Shown piece after piece: positions 23,529 through 33,359 of a DNA stretch of 64,000 nucleotides. The position numbers and the translations under genes were made by a program. The notes under the pieces are model-generated. The model saw nothing but the letters and a program-made list of their open reading frames with translations, was not told the origin of the DNA and searched no databases. Source of the stretch: Bacteroides sp. 519 (GTDB lineage Bacteria > Bacteroidota > Bacteroidia > Bacteroidales > Bacteroidaceae); NCBI RefSeq assembly GCF_010500955.1, contig NZ_QVMJ01000009.1:62001-126000 (forward strand), in the 5' to 3' direction. Within the stretch, counting starts at the first letter, position 1; each line of letters starts with the position of its first letter.

Positions 23529-24425
23529 TTGAAAGATAATTTAAAAGATATACTAAGGCGAATAAAGCAGCTTTTTACAAAGATACTAAACCTCTGTTTT
23601 TATCTTTGTCTAGCTTTTATTGTCTTTCTGTTTCTTCAGGTTTTCTGTTTTGCATCCTTTCGTATCCCCTCCGACTCAATGGAACCCTCTTTGAAAGAAG
23701 GAGATTATATATTAGTAAACAAATTAATTCAGGGAGCTCGGCTATTTAATATACAAGCTGCTTTTAACAATGAAGAATTTAAAATACGCCGCATGTATGG
23801 ATTTGGCAAAATAACATATAACGATGTATTGGTTTTTAACTTTCCGTATGCCAAATCTTCCTGGGATAGCATAAGTTTTGATATAATGCGTTATTATGTA
23901 AAACGGTGTATAGCGTTGCCGGGAGATACATTGGAAATACACAGTGGAGTTTATAAACTAAAAAACAAAGAGTTACATTTAGGAAACAGTCAATCGCAAA
24001 AAGATATTTCTATGTTGTCAGATTCGTGTAAATATGTTCAAATGGAAACCTACCCCTGGAATAAAGATATGAACTGGACCATCAAAGAATTTGGTCCGCT
24101 TGCAATACCCGCAAAAGGACAAATTATTGCGGTAGATAGTATGACCCATATTCTGTATCATCAACTAATTTCATGGGAACAGAAAAAGAAACTGAATCGT
24201 AAAGAATCACAAATTTGTTTGGGCGATAGTGTTATATATCAATATCAGTTTAAGCACAATTATTATTTTGTTAGTGGCGATAAACTGGAAAATTCGCAAG
24301 ACTCCCGTTACTGGGGGCTGCTTCCGGAGGAATATATTGTAGGTAAAGCTACAAGAATTTGGAACTCAAAAGATCCGTTATCGAATAAAATCAGGTGGAA
24401 TAGAATATTGAAAAAGATTGAATAA
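23529..24425 (+). CDS. Type I signal peptidase (S26 family)
   Basis: The 298-residue protein has one N-terminal membrane helix (about 19-44). Catalytic Ser50 lies in PSDSMEPSLKEGD and Lys125 in RYYVKRCIALPGD. The conserved late box is SGDKLENSQDSRYWG. A roughly 100-residue insert between the Lys box and the late box is typical of Bacteroidota LepB proteins. No suitable ATG exists, so the start is a TTG at 23529, just after the interrupted transglutaminase frame. It would cleave exported precursors at the outer face of the inner membrane. A dedicated copy inside a lipoprotein/peptide island suggests a specialised substrate, possibly the NVEALA-like peptide; this is inference. Confidence 0.9.
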   Translation: MKDNLKDILRRIKQLFTKILNLCFYLCLAFIVFLFLQVFCFASFRIPSDSMEPSLKEGDYILVNKLIQGARLFNIQAAFNNEEFKIRRMYGFGKITYNDVLVFNFPYAKSSWDSISFDIMRYYVKRCIALPGDTLEIHSGVYKLKNKELHLGNSQSQKDISMLSDSCKYVQMETYPWNKDMNWTIKEFGPLAIPAKGQIIAVDSMTHILYHQLISWEQKKKLNRKESQICLGDSVIYQYQFKHNYYFVSGDKLENSQDSRYWGLLPEEYIVGKATRIWNSKDPLSNKIRWNRILKKIE

Positions 24426-24426
24426 T

Positions 24427-26070
24427 ATGCCGAATTTGCTCAGAAATATTACATCTTCACTGCTACTGATAATTGGAACAATTATAGTTTTGGGTACTGT
24501 TTGTATCACTTATCCCGAACTATCATCCGGCGAAACAGCTGGACAGCTGTATTATATTGGTTGGACTTGTATCATTTTTTGTATAGCAGGATTAGTTGCT
24601 GCAATTCTTTCCGTGCCTCAAAAACTATTCTATCCAAAGTTTTCCTGCATACTTTCATGGATACTAATTGGGTTGGGAAGCATACAAGCCATTTGGGGTT
24701 TGCGACAGATTTATGGCTTTACTACTTCCAATCATTCTTTATTCAATCTTACCGGATCGTTTTTTAATCCCGGTCCTTATTCAGGATACCTGGCAATGGT
24801 ATTACCTATCTGTTTATACGAGTGGTTAAGGGTGAGAAAAATAAAATCAAAGAATTATTTTATTCAATTAAGATATTACATATCCCTATTGGGGATGTTA
24901 TTGATTGTGTGTGTACTTCCTGCCGGTATGAGTCGTTCGGCATGGATAGCAGCAGTTGTATCTTGTTGTTTTGTGTGTTCAGTTCATTATTCATGGTTTG
25001 TGAAATTAAAGCACGCATGGAGTGTATATAGAAAGCAAATGGCAGTTGGTAGTATAATATTGTTTATCTTGTTGGGCCTCATTGTTATCTTTTTGTTTTC
25101 TATTAAGAAAGATTCTGCAAGTGGTCGCCTCTTTATGTGGAAAATCAGTACACAAGCAATTCTGCAAAAACCACTAACCGGCCACGGAGCAAACAGTTTT
25201 GCAATAGCTTATGGCAATGCGCAGGAAACATACTTTGCATCAGGTAATTATACAGAACAAGAAGAACTGGTTGCCGGCAGTCCTGAGTATGCATTCAATG
25301 AATACCTTCATATTGCTTTAGAATGGGGCATCCCTGTGCTGGTTGCTGTTTTATTAGTTATATTTATTTGCCTCTATCTAGGCATAAAGAAACAACGAAT
25401 CGGTATAAGTGCAGCTATTATTTCGTTGTTGATATTTGCTTTCTCTTCTTATCCATTTCAATTACCGGTTTTTGTTATTACATTTATTTTTCTGTTAACA
25501 GCTTGTGTTTTAGAGGCAAATAGATACTGGTTAGGTTTATTTGCTCTGTCTCTTGGTTTTATGGGTTTTGTTTTACAGAAAGATAGTATGTATAAAGAGT
25601 GTTGTAAATGGACCCAAAGCCGGATGCTTTATCAGGCAGGTGCTTACGAATCGGCCATCAAAGAGTATGCCGTATTGTATCCTTCCTTAAAAAGACATCC
25701 GGCTTTTTTATTTGAATATGGGCATGCACACCATAAACGAAGTAACTATGTACGTTCAACAGAAATATTAAAAGAGGCTGCACAGTATAGTTGCGATCCG
25801 ATGATATTTAATGTGATAGGTAAGAACTATCAGGAGCAAGGACAATATGAGGAAGCAGAGTACTGGTTATTGCGTTCAACAAACAGGCTTCCGGGAAGAA
25901 TTTATCCTTATTATTTGTTGGCTAAATTATATGCAGAACCAGCGTTCTATCAACAGGAAAAGTTTAATAAAATGGCTGAATTGGTGTTGACTAAAGAACC
26001 GAAGGTACAGTCGACGGCTATCAGGCAGATGCGGGAGGAGATACAGAAAATGGTTCCGAAATATAAGTAG
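24427..26070 (+). CDS. O-antigen ligase/Wzy-like membrane protein with C-terminal TPRs
   Basis: The ATG at 24427, one base after the signal peptidase stop, is preferred over a TTG at 24418. About eleven hydrophobic helices fill residues 1-385. The motif GHGANSFAIAYGNAQ...EYAFNEYLHIALEWGIPV is the periplasmic-loop signature of the Wzy/WaaL O-antigen ligase superfamily. Residues about 395-540 form tetratricopeptide repeats. In Bacteroidota such Wzy-TPR fusions occur outside glycan clusters; no glycosyltransferase is nearby here. It may attach a glycan to a protein or peptide, as PglL-type enzymes of the same superfamily do; this is inference. Confidence 0.8.
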   Translation: MPNLLRNITSSLLLIIGTIIVLGTVCITYPELSSGETAGQLYYIGWTCIIFCIAGLVAAILSVPQKLFYPKFSCILSWILIGLGSIQAIWGLRQIYGFTTSNHSLFNLTGSFFNPGPYSGYLAMVLPICLYEWLRVRKIKSKNYFIQLRYYISLLGMLLIVCVLPAGMSRSAWIAAVVSCCFVCSVHYSWFVKLKHAWSVYRKQMAVGSIILFILLGLIVIFLFSIKKDSASGRLFMWKISTQAILQKPLTGHGANSFAIAYGNAQETYFASGNYTEQEELVAGSPEYAFNEYLHIALEWGIPVLVAVLLVIFICLYLGIKKQRIGISAAIISLLIFAFSSYPFQLPVFVITFIFLLTACVLEANRYWLGLFALSLGFMGFVLQKDSMYKECCKWTQSRMLYQAGAYESAIKEYAVLYPSLKRHPAFLFEYGHAHHKRSNYVRSTEILKEAAQYSCDPMIFNVIGKNYQEQGQYEEAEYWLLRSTNRLPGRIYPYYLLAKLYAEPAFYQQEKFNKMAELVLTKEPKVQSTAIRQMREEIQKMVPKYK

Positions 26071-26167
26071 ATTGTATGCAAAGAATGAATTATTGTTAAA
26101 TAATTAGGGAGAATAAGAAATAATACTTTTCTTGCGATTAAATCAAGAAACCATTTAAAATCAAAAT

Positions 26168-27238
26168 ATGATGAACCCTATTGCAATTTTCCTGCTCTCT
26201 TTTTTAAGTATCTTAGGTGTTAACAATGCTAAGAATCAACAATCTGATGTTGAAGTGATTAAAGTTGATTTCCAGAAAGAGTATAAACATAAAAAATTTC
26301 CATACACAAATTATTCCATGACCATTCAGAAACTGGAAGAAAGTGAAGACTATCCAATAGGGCAAGTTGATAAATTAATTGTAGATCATAATAGAATTTA
26401 TATATTAGATAGCTCAAAAGCAAAGTCTTTATTTGTTTATAACAGAGATGGTAAGCTACAACATATCATAAATAAAAAAGGAAGAGGACCTGGTGAGTTT
26501 GTACTTCCTGATAATTTTAATATTGAGAAAAAGACAGGCAATATTGTTATCATGGATACCAATTCACGTAAGTTTATATATTATTCCCCCAAAGGAGAGT
26601 ATATAAAAGAAATCAAATATGATTTTATGGCTGTCGACTTTATATTAGATAAGGACGATAATATCATTGTGAACAATGGAAATTTTTCCGCGGAAAAAAC
26701 TGATGGTTTCTTTTTATTTAAATTGAGCCAAGATGGAAAGATGTTGGATAAGTTTTTCCCTTCTACACCTTTAAACCCTTCTGTTGCAGCATTTAATCCG
26801 CGGAAGTCATTAAGGAAATATGGTACCGGAATATCTTTTCTTCCAACAGTAAGCAATTGTATTTACTTGTTAGATGGCAATAAATCTAAAGCTATGTATG
26901 AAATTGATTTTGGTAAAGATTGGCCCTCGAAAGACTTTTTTGAAAAAGCAGCTAATATGCATCCATTAAAAGTAAGAGAACAAATACTAGATAATAATTA
27001 TGCTTTCTTTCTGAATTATATTCAAACGAAAGATGTTTTACACATTGATTTTTATAAAGGAAAAAATTATTCGTTCTATTACAATAAAAAAACAAAGCAA
27101 TCACTCTTATTAAGTATGGAGGATGAAAATGTTTCATTTCCACTTGCTACTTATAATGATGAATTTATTTTCATAAAGTACAATGAAGATACTGGCGAAC
27201 CAATTGTTGTTTTCTATACAGTTGATTTTGATTTGTAG
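26168..27238 (+). CDS. Six-bladed beta-propeller exported protein (GxGPxE family)
   Basis: This 356-residue protein has a signal peptide (MMNPIAIFLLSFLSILGV) without a lipobox Cys. KAKSLFVYNRDGKLQHIINKKGRGPGEFVLPDNF carries the family hallmark, and following strands such as TGNIVIMDTNSRKFIYYSPKGEYIKEI are typical propeller blades. It is the last gene of the AT-rich island and is followed by a word-mirror repeat. It is closer in style to 18133 than to 10287. Function unknown; probably periplasmic or surface. Confidence 0.8.
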   Translation: MMNPIAIFLLSFLSILGVNNAKNQQSDVEVIKVDFQKEYKHKKFPYTNYSMTIQKLEESEDYPIGQVDKLIVDHNRIYILDSSKAKSLFVYNRDGKLQHIINKKGRGPGEFVLPDNFNIEKKTGNIVIMDTNSRKFIYYSPKGEYIKEIKYDFMAVDFILDKDDNIIVNNGNFSAEKTDGFFLFKLSQDGKMLDKFFPSTPLNPSVAAFNPRKSLRKYGTGISFLPTVSNCIYLLDGNKSKAMYEIDFGKDWPSKDFFEKAANMHPLKVREQILDNNYAFFLNYIQTKDVLHIDFYKGKNYSFYYNKKTKQSLLLSMEDENVSFPLATYNDEFIFIKYNEDTGEPIVVFYTVDFDL

Positions 27239-27239
27239 G

Positions 27240-27368
27240 TTATAGAGTAGATAAAGGTTATAAAGTAGATAAAGATTATAGAGTTAGTTCATTTTATAAT
27301 GCAACATCAATATTTATGCTTTTATCAACTTTATCATCTTTATCTTCTTTATTATCTTTATCAACTTT
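27240..27368. repeat. Word-mirror repeat (AGTAGATAAAG / CTTTATC words)
   Basis: Three imperfect direct words (TATAGAGTAGATAAAGGT, TATAAAGTAGATAAAGAT, TATAGAGTTAG) at 27240-27286 face five CTTTATC/TTATCAACTT words at 27318-27368. It begins right at the stop of the propeller gene. The remaining bases to 27534 hold the adaptor promoter. Confidence 0.75.
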
Positions 27369-27497
27369 AAAAACAATATGTCCATTGAAAAAGAATAAAC
27401 GAAATACAGTAAATGTTTAATTTATAGCAGTTTAGTTTATGATGTCAACAAGCAGTTTGTCCACCTCTAAACAAGAGGAATTATTGAAATAATAAAT

Positions 27498-27505
27498 TAT
27501 CTTTG
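27498..27505 (+). promoter_or_regulatory. -7 promoter element of the efflux operon
   Basis: TATCTTTG matches TAnnTTTG, 30 bases before the adaptor ATG. No convincing -33 element is seen at the usual distance. Confidence 0.6.
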
Positions 27506-27534
27506 TCTCATTCAAAGCAAAAAAACAATACAGC

Positions 27535-28599
27535 ATGAAAAGCAATCTGGCTATATTCTTTGTCTTCGCTTTAGTAAGCATAGTAACTGCCTGCTCTGGT
27601 GAAAAGAAATCTGAAACTACCGAAGAAGGAGTTTCAACAGTTCTTCCTGATATGAAAAATGAGGTTACTGTTCTGCCTCTTAACCGACAGGCTTTTAACC
27701 ACGAGTTAATAAGCAATGGTAAGGTTGCTGCCCGCAGCATGGCTGATCTGTTTTTTCAAAGCTCCGAAATAATAGCTAATATCTGGGTAAAGAACGGAGA
27801 TAGGGTGCGCAAAGGACAAAAGATAGCCGAACTGGATAAGTTCCGTATTACCAATAAACTAGCTCAATCTAAAGATGCGATGGACCGGGCCGAACTCGAT
27901 TTGCAGGATGTACTAATAGGGCAGGGGTATAATCTGGATAATCTTTCACAGGTACCCGAAGATATTATGAAGCTTGCTAAAGTTAAGAGTTCTTATGACC
28001 AAAATAAATATTTGTATGAACTGGCTCAACACGAAGAAGAAAAAGCAACCCTGCTGGCTCCATTCGATGGAGTTGTAGCAAATCTGTTTGCCAAACCATA
28101 CAATATGGCAAACACTTCCGAAGTTTTTTGTACTATCATTGATAGCCGTGGAATGGAGGTCGACTTTACTGTTCTTGAAAGCGAACTACCGCTTATTAAA
28201 ACCGGCGATAAAGTAGTGGTGAGCCCTTTTGCCGAAATCTCATCTAAATATAATGGTAGCATTACGGAAATTAACCCTCTTGTTGATGAAAAAGGAATGG
28301 TACGTGTAAAGGCCCGTGTTGATAGCAACAAATTATTTACTGGTATGAATGTAAGAGTAAGTGTGCATCGTTCACTGGGCGAACAACTGGTTGTACCTAA
28401 AAGCGCTGTAGTATTACGTTCGGGTAAACAAGTTGTATTCACATATAAAGATGGAAAAGCCATGTGGAATTATGTACAAACCGCTTTAGAAAACGCTGAA
28501 TACTATACCATTGCAGATGGCCTAAAAGAAGGCGATACAGTAATTGTTTCAGGCAATATAAACTTGGCTCACGAAGCACCAGTAAGTGTAATAAATTGA
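27535..28599 (+). CDS. RND efflux periplasmic adaptor (membrane fusion lipoprotein)
   Basis: The 354-residue protein has signal peptide and lipobox SIVTACSGE. It shows the adaptor order of a beta-barrel strand, a split lipoyl domain (ANIWVKNGDRVRKGQKIAELD and ATLLAPFDGVVANL), a short helical hairpin between the halves, and C-terminal barrel and membrane-proximal parts. It bridges inner-membrane RND pumps to a TolC channel. It heads an operon with two RND pumps and one TolC (28728-36581), so one adaptor may serve both pumps. Start and -7 element are well placed. Confidence 0.93.
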   Translation: MKSNLAIFFVFALVSIVTACSGEKKSETTEEGVSTVLPDMKNEVTVLPLNRQAFNHELISNGKVAARSMADLFFQSSEIIANIWVKNGDRVRKGQKIAELDKFRITNKLAQSKDAMDRAELDLQDVLIGQGYNLDNLSQVPEDIMKLAKVKSSYDQNKYLYELAQHEEEKATLLAPFDGVVANLFAKPYNMANTSEVFCTIIDSRGMEVDFTVLESELPLIKTGDKVVVSPFAEISSKYNGSITEINPLVDEKGMVRVKARVDSNKLFTGMNVRVSVHRSLGEQLVVPKSAVVLRSGKQVVFTYKDGKAMWNYVQTALENAEYYTIADGLKEGDTVIVSGNINLAHEAPVSVIN

Positions 28600-28635
28600 A
28601 CTAATAAATTGAACTAAGTATAATGAATAACATTT

Positions 28636-28717
28636 CAAAACGCAGATTAACGCAGATTGACGCAGATTAAATATAAACTAAAAATCTGTGTTAATCTGCG
28701 TTAATCTGCGTTTCAAA
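28636..28717. repeat. Word-mirror repeat (ACGCAGATTA word) in the efflux operon
   Basis: Three direct ACGCAGATT words (28640-28670) are mirrored by TAATCTGCG words (28684-28712) around a 14-base loop. TTTCAAAA flanks both sides. A hairpin of about 30 bp would form between the adaptor and first pump genes, and could dampen or attenuate downstream expression. Confidence 0.85.
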
Positions 28718-28727
28718 AATATATTTA

Positions 28728-31700
28728 ATGATAAAATTCTTAATACAGCGTCCAATAGCAGTCCTGATGGCATTTACAGCCTGTTTCATTGTAGGACTGA
28801 TAACATACTTCACTCTTCCAGTGTCGTTACTGCCTGATATTGCTATACCCGAAATCACAGTACAAGTATCTTCTCAAAACACATCTGCCCGTGAATTAGA
28901 GAATACCGTTGTAAAACCCATTCGTCAGCAACTAATACAAGTTGCCCGTCTGCGGGATATGCAAAGCGAAACTCGTGACGGAGCCGGAATAATCCGCCTT
29001 AACTTTGATTATGGAACCAATACCGATCTGGCATTTATCGAAGTAAATGAAAAGATAGATGCTGCCATGAACTATCTTCCCAAGAATACCGAAAGACCCA
29101 AAGTAATTAAAGCCAGTGCAACCGATATTCCGGTATTCTATTTGAACCTGACATTGAAAAGCGATAAAGAATATACCGAAACAGATGAAAAAGCCTTTCT
29201 GAACCTTTGTGATTTTTCCGAATCGGTTATTAAAAGGCGGATTGAACAATTGCCCGAAATAGCAATGGTTGATGTTACCGGACTAATAGAGCGTCAGTTA
29301 CAGATAGTTCCCAATCCGGATAAAATGGCTATGTTGGGGTTATCGTTAGGCGATATTGAAAACGCCCTGAACCAAAACAATGTAGAACCTGGTAGTATGA
29401 CTGTTCGTGATGGTTACTACGAATATAACATTAAATTTGCTACCCTACTAAGAACCGCAGAAGATGTAGAAAGCATCTATTTACGCAAAGGAAACAGGAT
29501 TATGCAACTGAAAGATTTCTGCAAAGTAGATATTATCCCAGTGCGCGAAAAAGGTTTCTCTATATACAACGGTAAACGAGCAGTAACACTGGCAGTAATA
29601 AAACAAGCCGATGAGAACATGGATAACATGAAAGCTGCCCTTACCGAAACAACCGATTACTTTGCTACTGTTTATCCTGACATAGAATTCAACATAAGCC
29701 GTAACCAAACAGAACTACTAGACTACACCATAACCAACCTGAAACAAAACTTTTTTGTTGGCTTCCTATTGATGTGCTTTATTGCCATACTTTTTCTGGG
29801 AGATGCCAAGTCACCATTTATCATAGGATTAAGCATGCTGGTTTCTATTGTAATCTGTTTCATGTTTTTCTATGTTTTCAAAATGTCTCTGAATATAATC
29901 TCCCTGTCGGGTTTGATTCTGGCATTGGGTATGATGATTGATAACTCAATTATTGTTACCGAGAATATATCCCAATACCGGGAGAAACGATATTCTTTGC
30001 GACGGGCGTGTATAGCAGGTACCACAGAGGTTATTACGCCTATGCTAAGTTCTTCGCTCACTACCATAGCAGTGTTTGTGCCTTTAATATTTATGAGTGG
30101 CATTGCTGGGGCTATCTTTTTCGATGAAGCATTCTCTGTTACTGTAGGGTTGTTGGTATCTTATTTTACCGGAATTATCTTACTACCGGTTCTATACTAT
30201 CTTATTTATAGAGTAGGGACCCGTAAAAAGAAAGGTTTCTTTGCCATCAAGGTAAACAATCCTTTTAAAGAACATACATTAGATGCATTCTACGACAAGG
30301 GAGTTGATTGGATTTTCAGTCACAAAACTCTTACTGTAGTGTTTTGCATATTGTCTGTACCAGTTTGTGTCTTTATGTTCTTTTTCATAAATAAGTCTCG
30401 TATGCCCGAAATTGATGAAAACGAATTGATGACGCGGATTGAATGGAATGAAAATATTCATCTGGAAGAAAATCGCCGAAGAATATTTCACCTGTTTGAA
30501 GATCTGCAGAAAACAACAATAGAACATTCTGCGTTTATTGGGCAACAGGATTTTCTGTTAAACCGCGATCAGGAGTTATCTTCTTCCGAGGCCGAGCTTT
30601 ATTTCAAAATGGAAAAGCCCGAAGAGGTGATTCCTCTCCAAAAGGAAATATACAACAAATTGAAACAAGATTATCCTTTAGCTGTTGTTTCCTTCTCGCC
30701 ACCCGAAACTTTTTTCGAGAAGTTATTTGTAACCGGAGAAGCTGATGTAGTGGCCGAATTATATTCCCGGAACAGGGAGTTAGCACCGGGTGCCGATAAA
30801 CTAAGGGAAATGGAGCTGCAGCTTTCTAATAAAACAGGACTGACACCCAGTGGAATTGCTTTTGAAAATCAATTGAATATACGAATTCTTCAGGAAAAAT
30901 TGCTTCTATATAATGTATCGTATGACGAATTGTACCGTACATTAAAAACAGCTTTCAAAGAAAATAGTGTAGCTATGTTACATTCTTATCAGCAATATTT
31001 GCCGATAACTATATCTGGTGATGACAAAACCGTTAACTCTGTGTTGAATGAAACATTGATTCAAACAAATGCAGATAAAGAAGGAAATGCTGCATATCTT
31101 CCATTGCGTGAGTTTATATCAATTTTTCCATCGGAAGATTTGAAAAGTATTACTGCCGGACGAAATGGTGAATATATCCCATTCAGGTTTTATGATGTAA
31201 ACAAGCCTGAACAGCTAATGAGCGAAGTAAAAGAGGTTACAGAGGCTACAAATGCATGGGATCTGACTTTCTCCGGAAGTTTCTTTTCCAATCAGAAAAT
31301 GTTGAATGAACTGGTTGTTATACTGCTTATCTCAATCCTGCTGATGTATTTTATTCTGGCTGCACAGTTCGAAAGTTTCCTGCAACCACTTATTGTTTTA
31401 ATGGAGATTCCTGTGGATGTGGGTTTTGCACTTATTATATTGTGGCTTTGCGGACATACTTTAAATCTTATGTCGGCCATTGGATTGATAGTAACCTGTG
31501 GTATTATAATCAATGACTCTATCCTTAAACTGGATGCTATAAATGAATTACGTAAAAAAGGTGTACCCCTGATGGAAGCCATACACGAGGCCGGTCGCAG
31601 ACGTATACGTCCTATTGTAATGACTTCGCTCACTACTATATTTGCTATGGTTCCTTTCATGTTTTCGTCGGATATGGGTTCTGAATTGCAGAAACCTTTA

Positions 31701-31832
31701 TCCATAGCAATGATTGGTACCATGGTAATAGGAACATTGGTTAGTTTGTTTATTATTCCTCTTATTTATTGGTTTATTTATAGGAAGAAGGAAGTAAAGT
31801 CAGGTAAAGGAGGTATAGTAGGTAAAGAATAA
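28728..31832 (+). CDS. RND family efflux pump, inner-membrane subunit 1
   Basis: The 1034-residue length is right for RND pumps. The sequence opens MIKFLIQRPIAVLMAFTACF (TM1). A first periplasmic porter domain follows, then TM2-6 with LGMMIDNSIIVTENI, whose acidic residue sits in the proton-relay helix. A second porter domain precedes the C-terminal helices containing IGLIVTCGIIINDSILKLDAINELR and RIRPIVMTSLTTI. It should expel hydrophobic or amphiphilic compounds by proton antiport with the adaptor at 27535 and TolC at 31846. The substrate cannot be told. The tolC gene starts 13 bases later. Confidence 0.94.
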   Translation: MIKFLIQRPIAVLMAFTACFIVGLITYFTLPVSLLPDIAIPEITVQVSSQNTSARELENTVVKPIRQQLIQVARLRDMQSETRDGAGIIRLNFDYGTNTDLAFIEVNEKIDAAMNYLPKNTERPKVIKASATDIPVFYLNLTLKSDKEYTETDEKAFLNLCDFSESVIKRRIEQLPEIAMVDVTGLIERQLQIVPNPDKMAMLGLSLGDIENALNQNNVEPGSMTVRDGYYEYNIKFATLLRTAEDVESIYLRKGNRIMQLKDFCKVDIIPVREKGFSIYNGKRAVTLAVIKQADENMDNMKAALTETTDYFATVYPDIEFNISRNQTELLDYTITNLKQNFFVGFLLMCFIAILFLGDAKSPFIIGLSMLVSIVICFMFFYVFKMSLNIISLSGLILALGMMIDNSIIVTENISQYREKRYSLRRACIAGTTEVITPMLSSSLTTIAVFVPLIFMSGIAGAIFFDEAFSVTVGLLVSYFTGIILLPVLYYLIYRVGTRKKKGFFAIKVNNPFKEHTLDAFYDKGVDWIFSHKTLTVVFCILSVPVCVFMFFFINKSRMPEIDENELMTRIEWNENIHLEENRRRIFHLFEDLQKTTIEHSAFIGQQDFLLNRDQELSSSEAELYFKMEKPEEVIPLQKEIYNKLKQDYPLAVVSFSPPETFFEKLFVTGEADVVAELYSRNRELAPGADKLREMELQLSNKTGLTPSGIAFENQLNIRILQEKLLLYNVSYDELYRTLKTAFKENSVAMLHSYQQYLPITISGDDKTVNSVLNETLIQTNADKEGNAAYLPLREFISIFPSEDLKSITAGRNGEYIPFRFYDVNKPEQLMSEVKEVTEATNAWDLTFSGSFFSNQKMLNELVVILLISILLMYFILAAQFESFLQPLIVLMEIPVDVGFALIILWLCGHTLNLMSAIGLIVTCGIIINDSILKLDAINELRKKGVPLMEAIHEAGRRRIRPIVMTSLTTIFAMVPFMFSSDMGSELQKPLSIAMIGTMVIGTLVSLFIIPLIYWFIYRKKEVKSGKGGIVGKE

Positions 31833-31845
31833 AAGATATATAGAT

Positions 31846-33351
31846 ATGAAGAATTATAAAATAAATAAGAATAGAATACTTTCCGCATGGATTCTTACTC
31901 CTTGCTTCTTACTTCTTACTTCTGTTCTCCATTCCCAGCAGGTTATGCAATTGAACTTGCAGCGTACCATTGATCTGGCTAATGATAGTTCATTACAGGC
32001 TTTTCGAAATGAAAATATGTATCTGGCTGGTTATTGGGAATACCGGACTTTTAAGGCAAACCGTTTGCCGAGTCTTACCTTAAACACTACTCCGGCCGAA
32101 TATTATCGGGATATTACAAAAAGATATGATTCAGGACAGAATATAGATGTATATCGTAGTCAGCGAAGCTTTTCGGCTTACGGCAATCTGGCCATCAGAC
32201 AGAATCTGGATTTAACAGGAGGTACATTCTTTATTGATTCCGAGCTAGGGTTTATGCGTAACTTTGGCGAGACAACCTTTAACCAATTTACCACTATCCC
32301 CATAAGAATAGGGTATCAACAAAGTTTGATAGGATATAACGCTTTTCGATGGGAGAAAAAGATAGAACCTCTTAAATACGAGAAAGTTAAAAAGGAGTTT
32401 ATTTACAATATGGAACAGGTTTCGGAAACTGTTACCGAATATTTCTTTGCCCTTGCAATGGCACAGGCCGAATTTCAATTGGCAAAAGACAATGTGATGT
32501 CTTCGGATACGCTTTATCGTATTGGAACACAGCGTCATAAAATAGCTTCTATATCCCAAGCCGATTTATTAACCCTAAAACTTGATTTTGTAAATGCACA
32601 AAATACATTGCAAAATAAATCTACTGCTCTTAAACGTGCAATGTCGGCATTGGCAACCTATCTTAATCTGGATCGTAATACAGAAATAAAACTAGATTTG
32701 CCCAATCGTTCGGGCGATTTGATTATATCCATTGATGAAGCTTTGTTATTTGCACGACAGAATAATCCTGATTATCTGAACCTGAAACAAAAAATATTGG
32801 AAGGCGAAAGAAATGTGGATAAAACTAAAAAAGAATCCCGGTTCAATGCCAGTATATCCGCCAGTCTTGGGTATAATCAATCGGCATATAAATTCAAAGA
32901 TGTATATACTGATCCAACAAGACAGGAGTTGATATCAGTTAGTGTATCTATACCATTGATAGACTGGGGTGTGCGAAAGGGAAAATATAACATGGCTCGC
33001 AATGATTTAAATGTATTGAGAATCTCTGCCCGGCAGGATGAAATCAGTTTGGAAGAAGAGGTAATTATGACTGTCAATGAATTTAATATTCAACAAAATA
33101 TGATTGCCAGTGCCGAGGAAGCACTTGATCTTTCGGTATTGGCTTATGAGCAGACACGACAACGTTTCATTATCGGCAAGGCAGATATTAATAGTTTAAC
33201 CCTTTCATTAAACCGTCAGCAGGAAGCACAACGGAATTATATATCTGCTTTACAAAATTATTGGTTGAATTATTATAAGATAAGGAAGCTTACTTTGCAT
33301 GATTTTGAAACTGGCGTTTCGCTATCAGATGGTTTTGAATACAAATTTTAA
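31846..33351 (+). CDS. TolC-type outer-membrane efflux channel
   Basis: The 501-residue protein has a signal peptide ending near VLHSQQ. The two-fold repeated alpha-barrel layout of OEP proteins is visible in the heptad-like helices FALAMAQAEFQLAKDNVMSS... and EEALDLSVLAYEQTRQRFIIGKADINSLTLSLNRQQEAQ, with beta strands between. It forms the outer-membrane exit duct for the operon's pumps. The signal-peptide stretch is encoded by TTCTTAC tandem words, and GAAGTAAAG-like words sit in the end of the preceding gene, possibly another word repeat taken into coding sequence. Confidence 0.93.
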   Translation: MKNYKINKNRILSAWILTPCFLLLTSVLHSQQVMQLNLQRTIDLANDSSLQAFRNENMYLAGYWEYRTFKANRLPSLTLNTTPAEYYRDITKRYDSGQNIDVYRSQRSFSAYGNLAIRQNLDLTGGTFFIDSELGFMRNFGETTFNQFTTIPIRIGYQQSLIGYNAFRWEKKIEPLKYEKVKKEFIYNMEQVSETVTEYFFALAMAQAEFQLAKDNVMSSDTLYRIGTQRHKIASISQADLLTLKLDFVNAQNTLQNKSTALKRAMSALATYLNLDRNTEIKLDLPNRSGDLIISIDEALLFARQNNPDYLNLKQKILEGERNVDKTKKESRFNASISASLGYNQSAYKFKDVYTDPTRQELISVSVSIPLIDWGVRKGKYNMARNDLNVLRISARQDEISLEEEVIMTVNEFNIQQNMIASAEEALDLSVLAYEQTRQRFIIGKADINSLTLSLNRQQEAQRNYISALQNYWLNYYKIRKLTLHDFETGVSLSDGFEYKF

Positions 33352-33359
33352 TGTAACAA

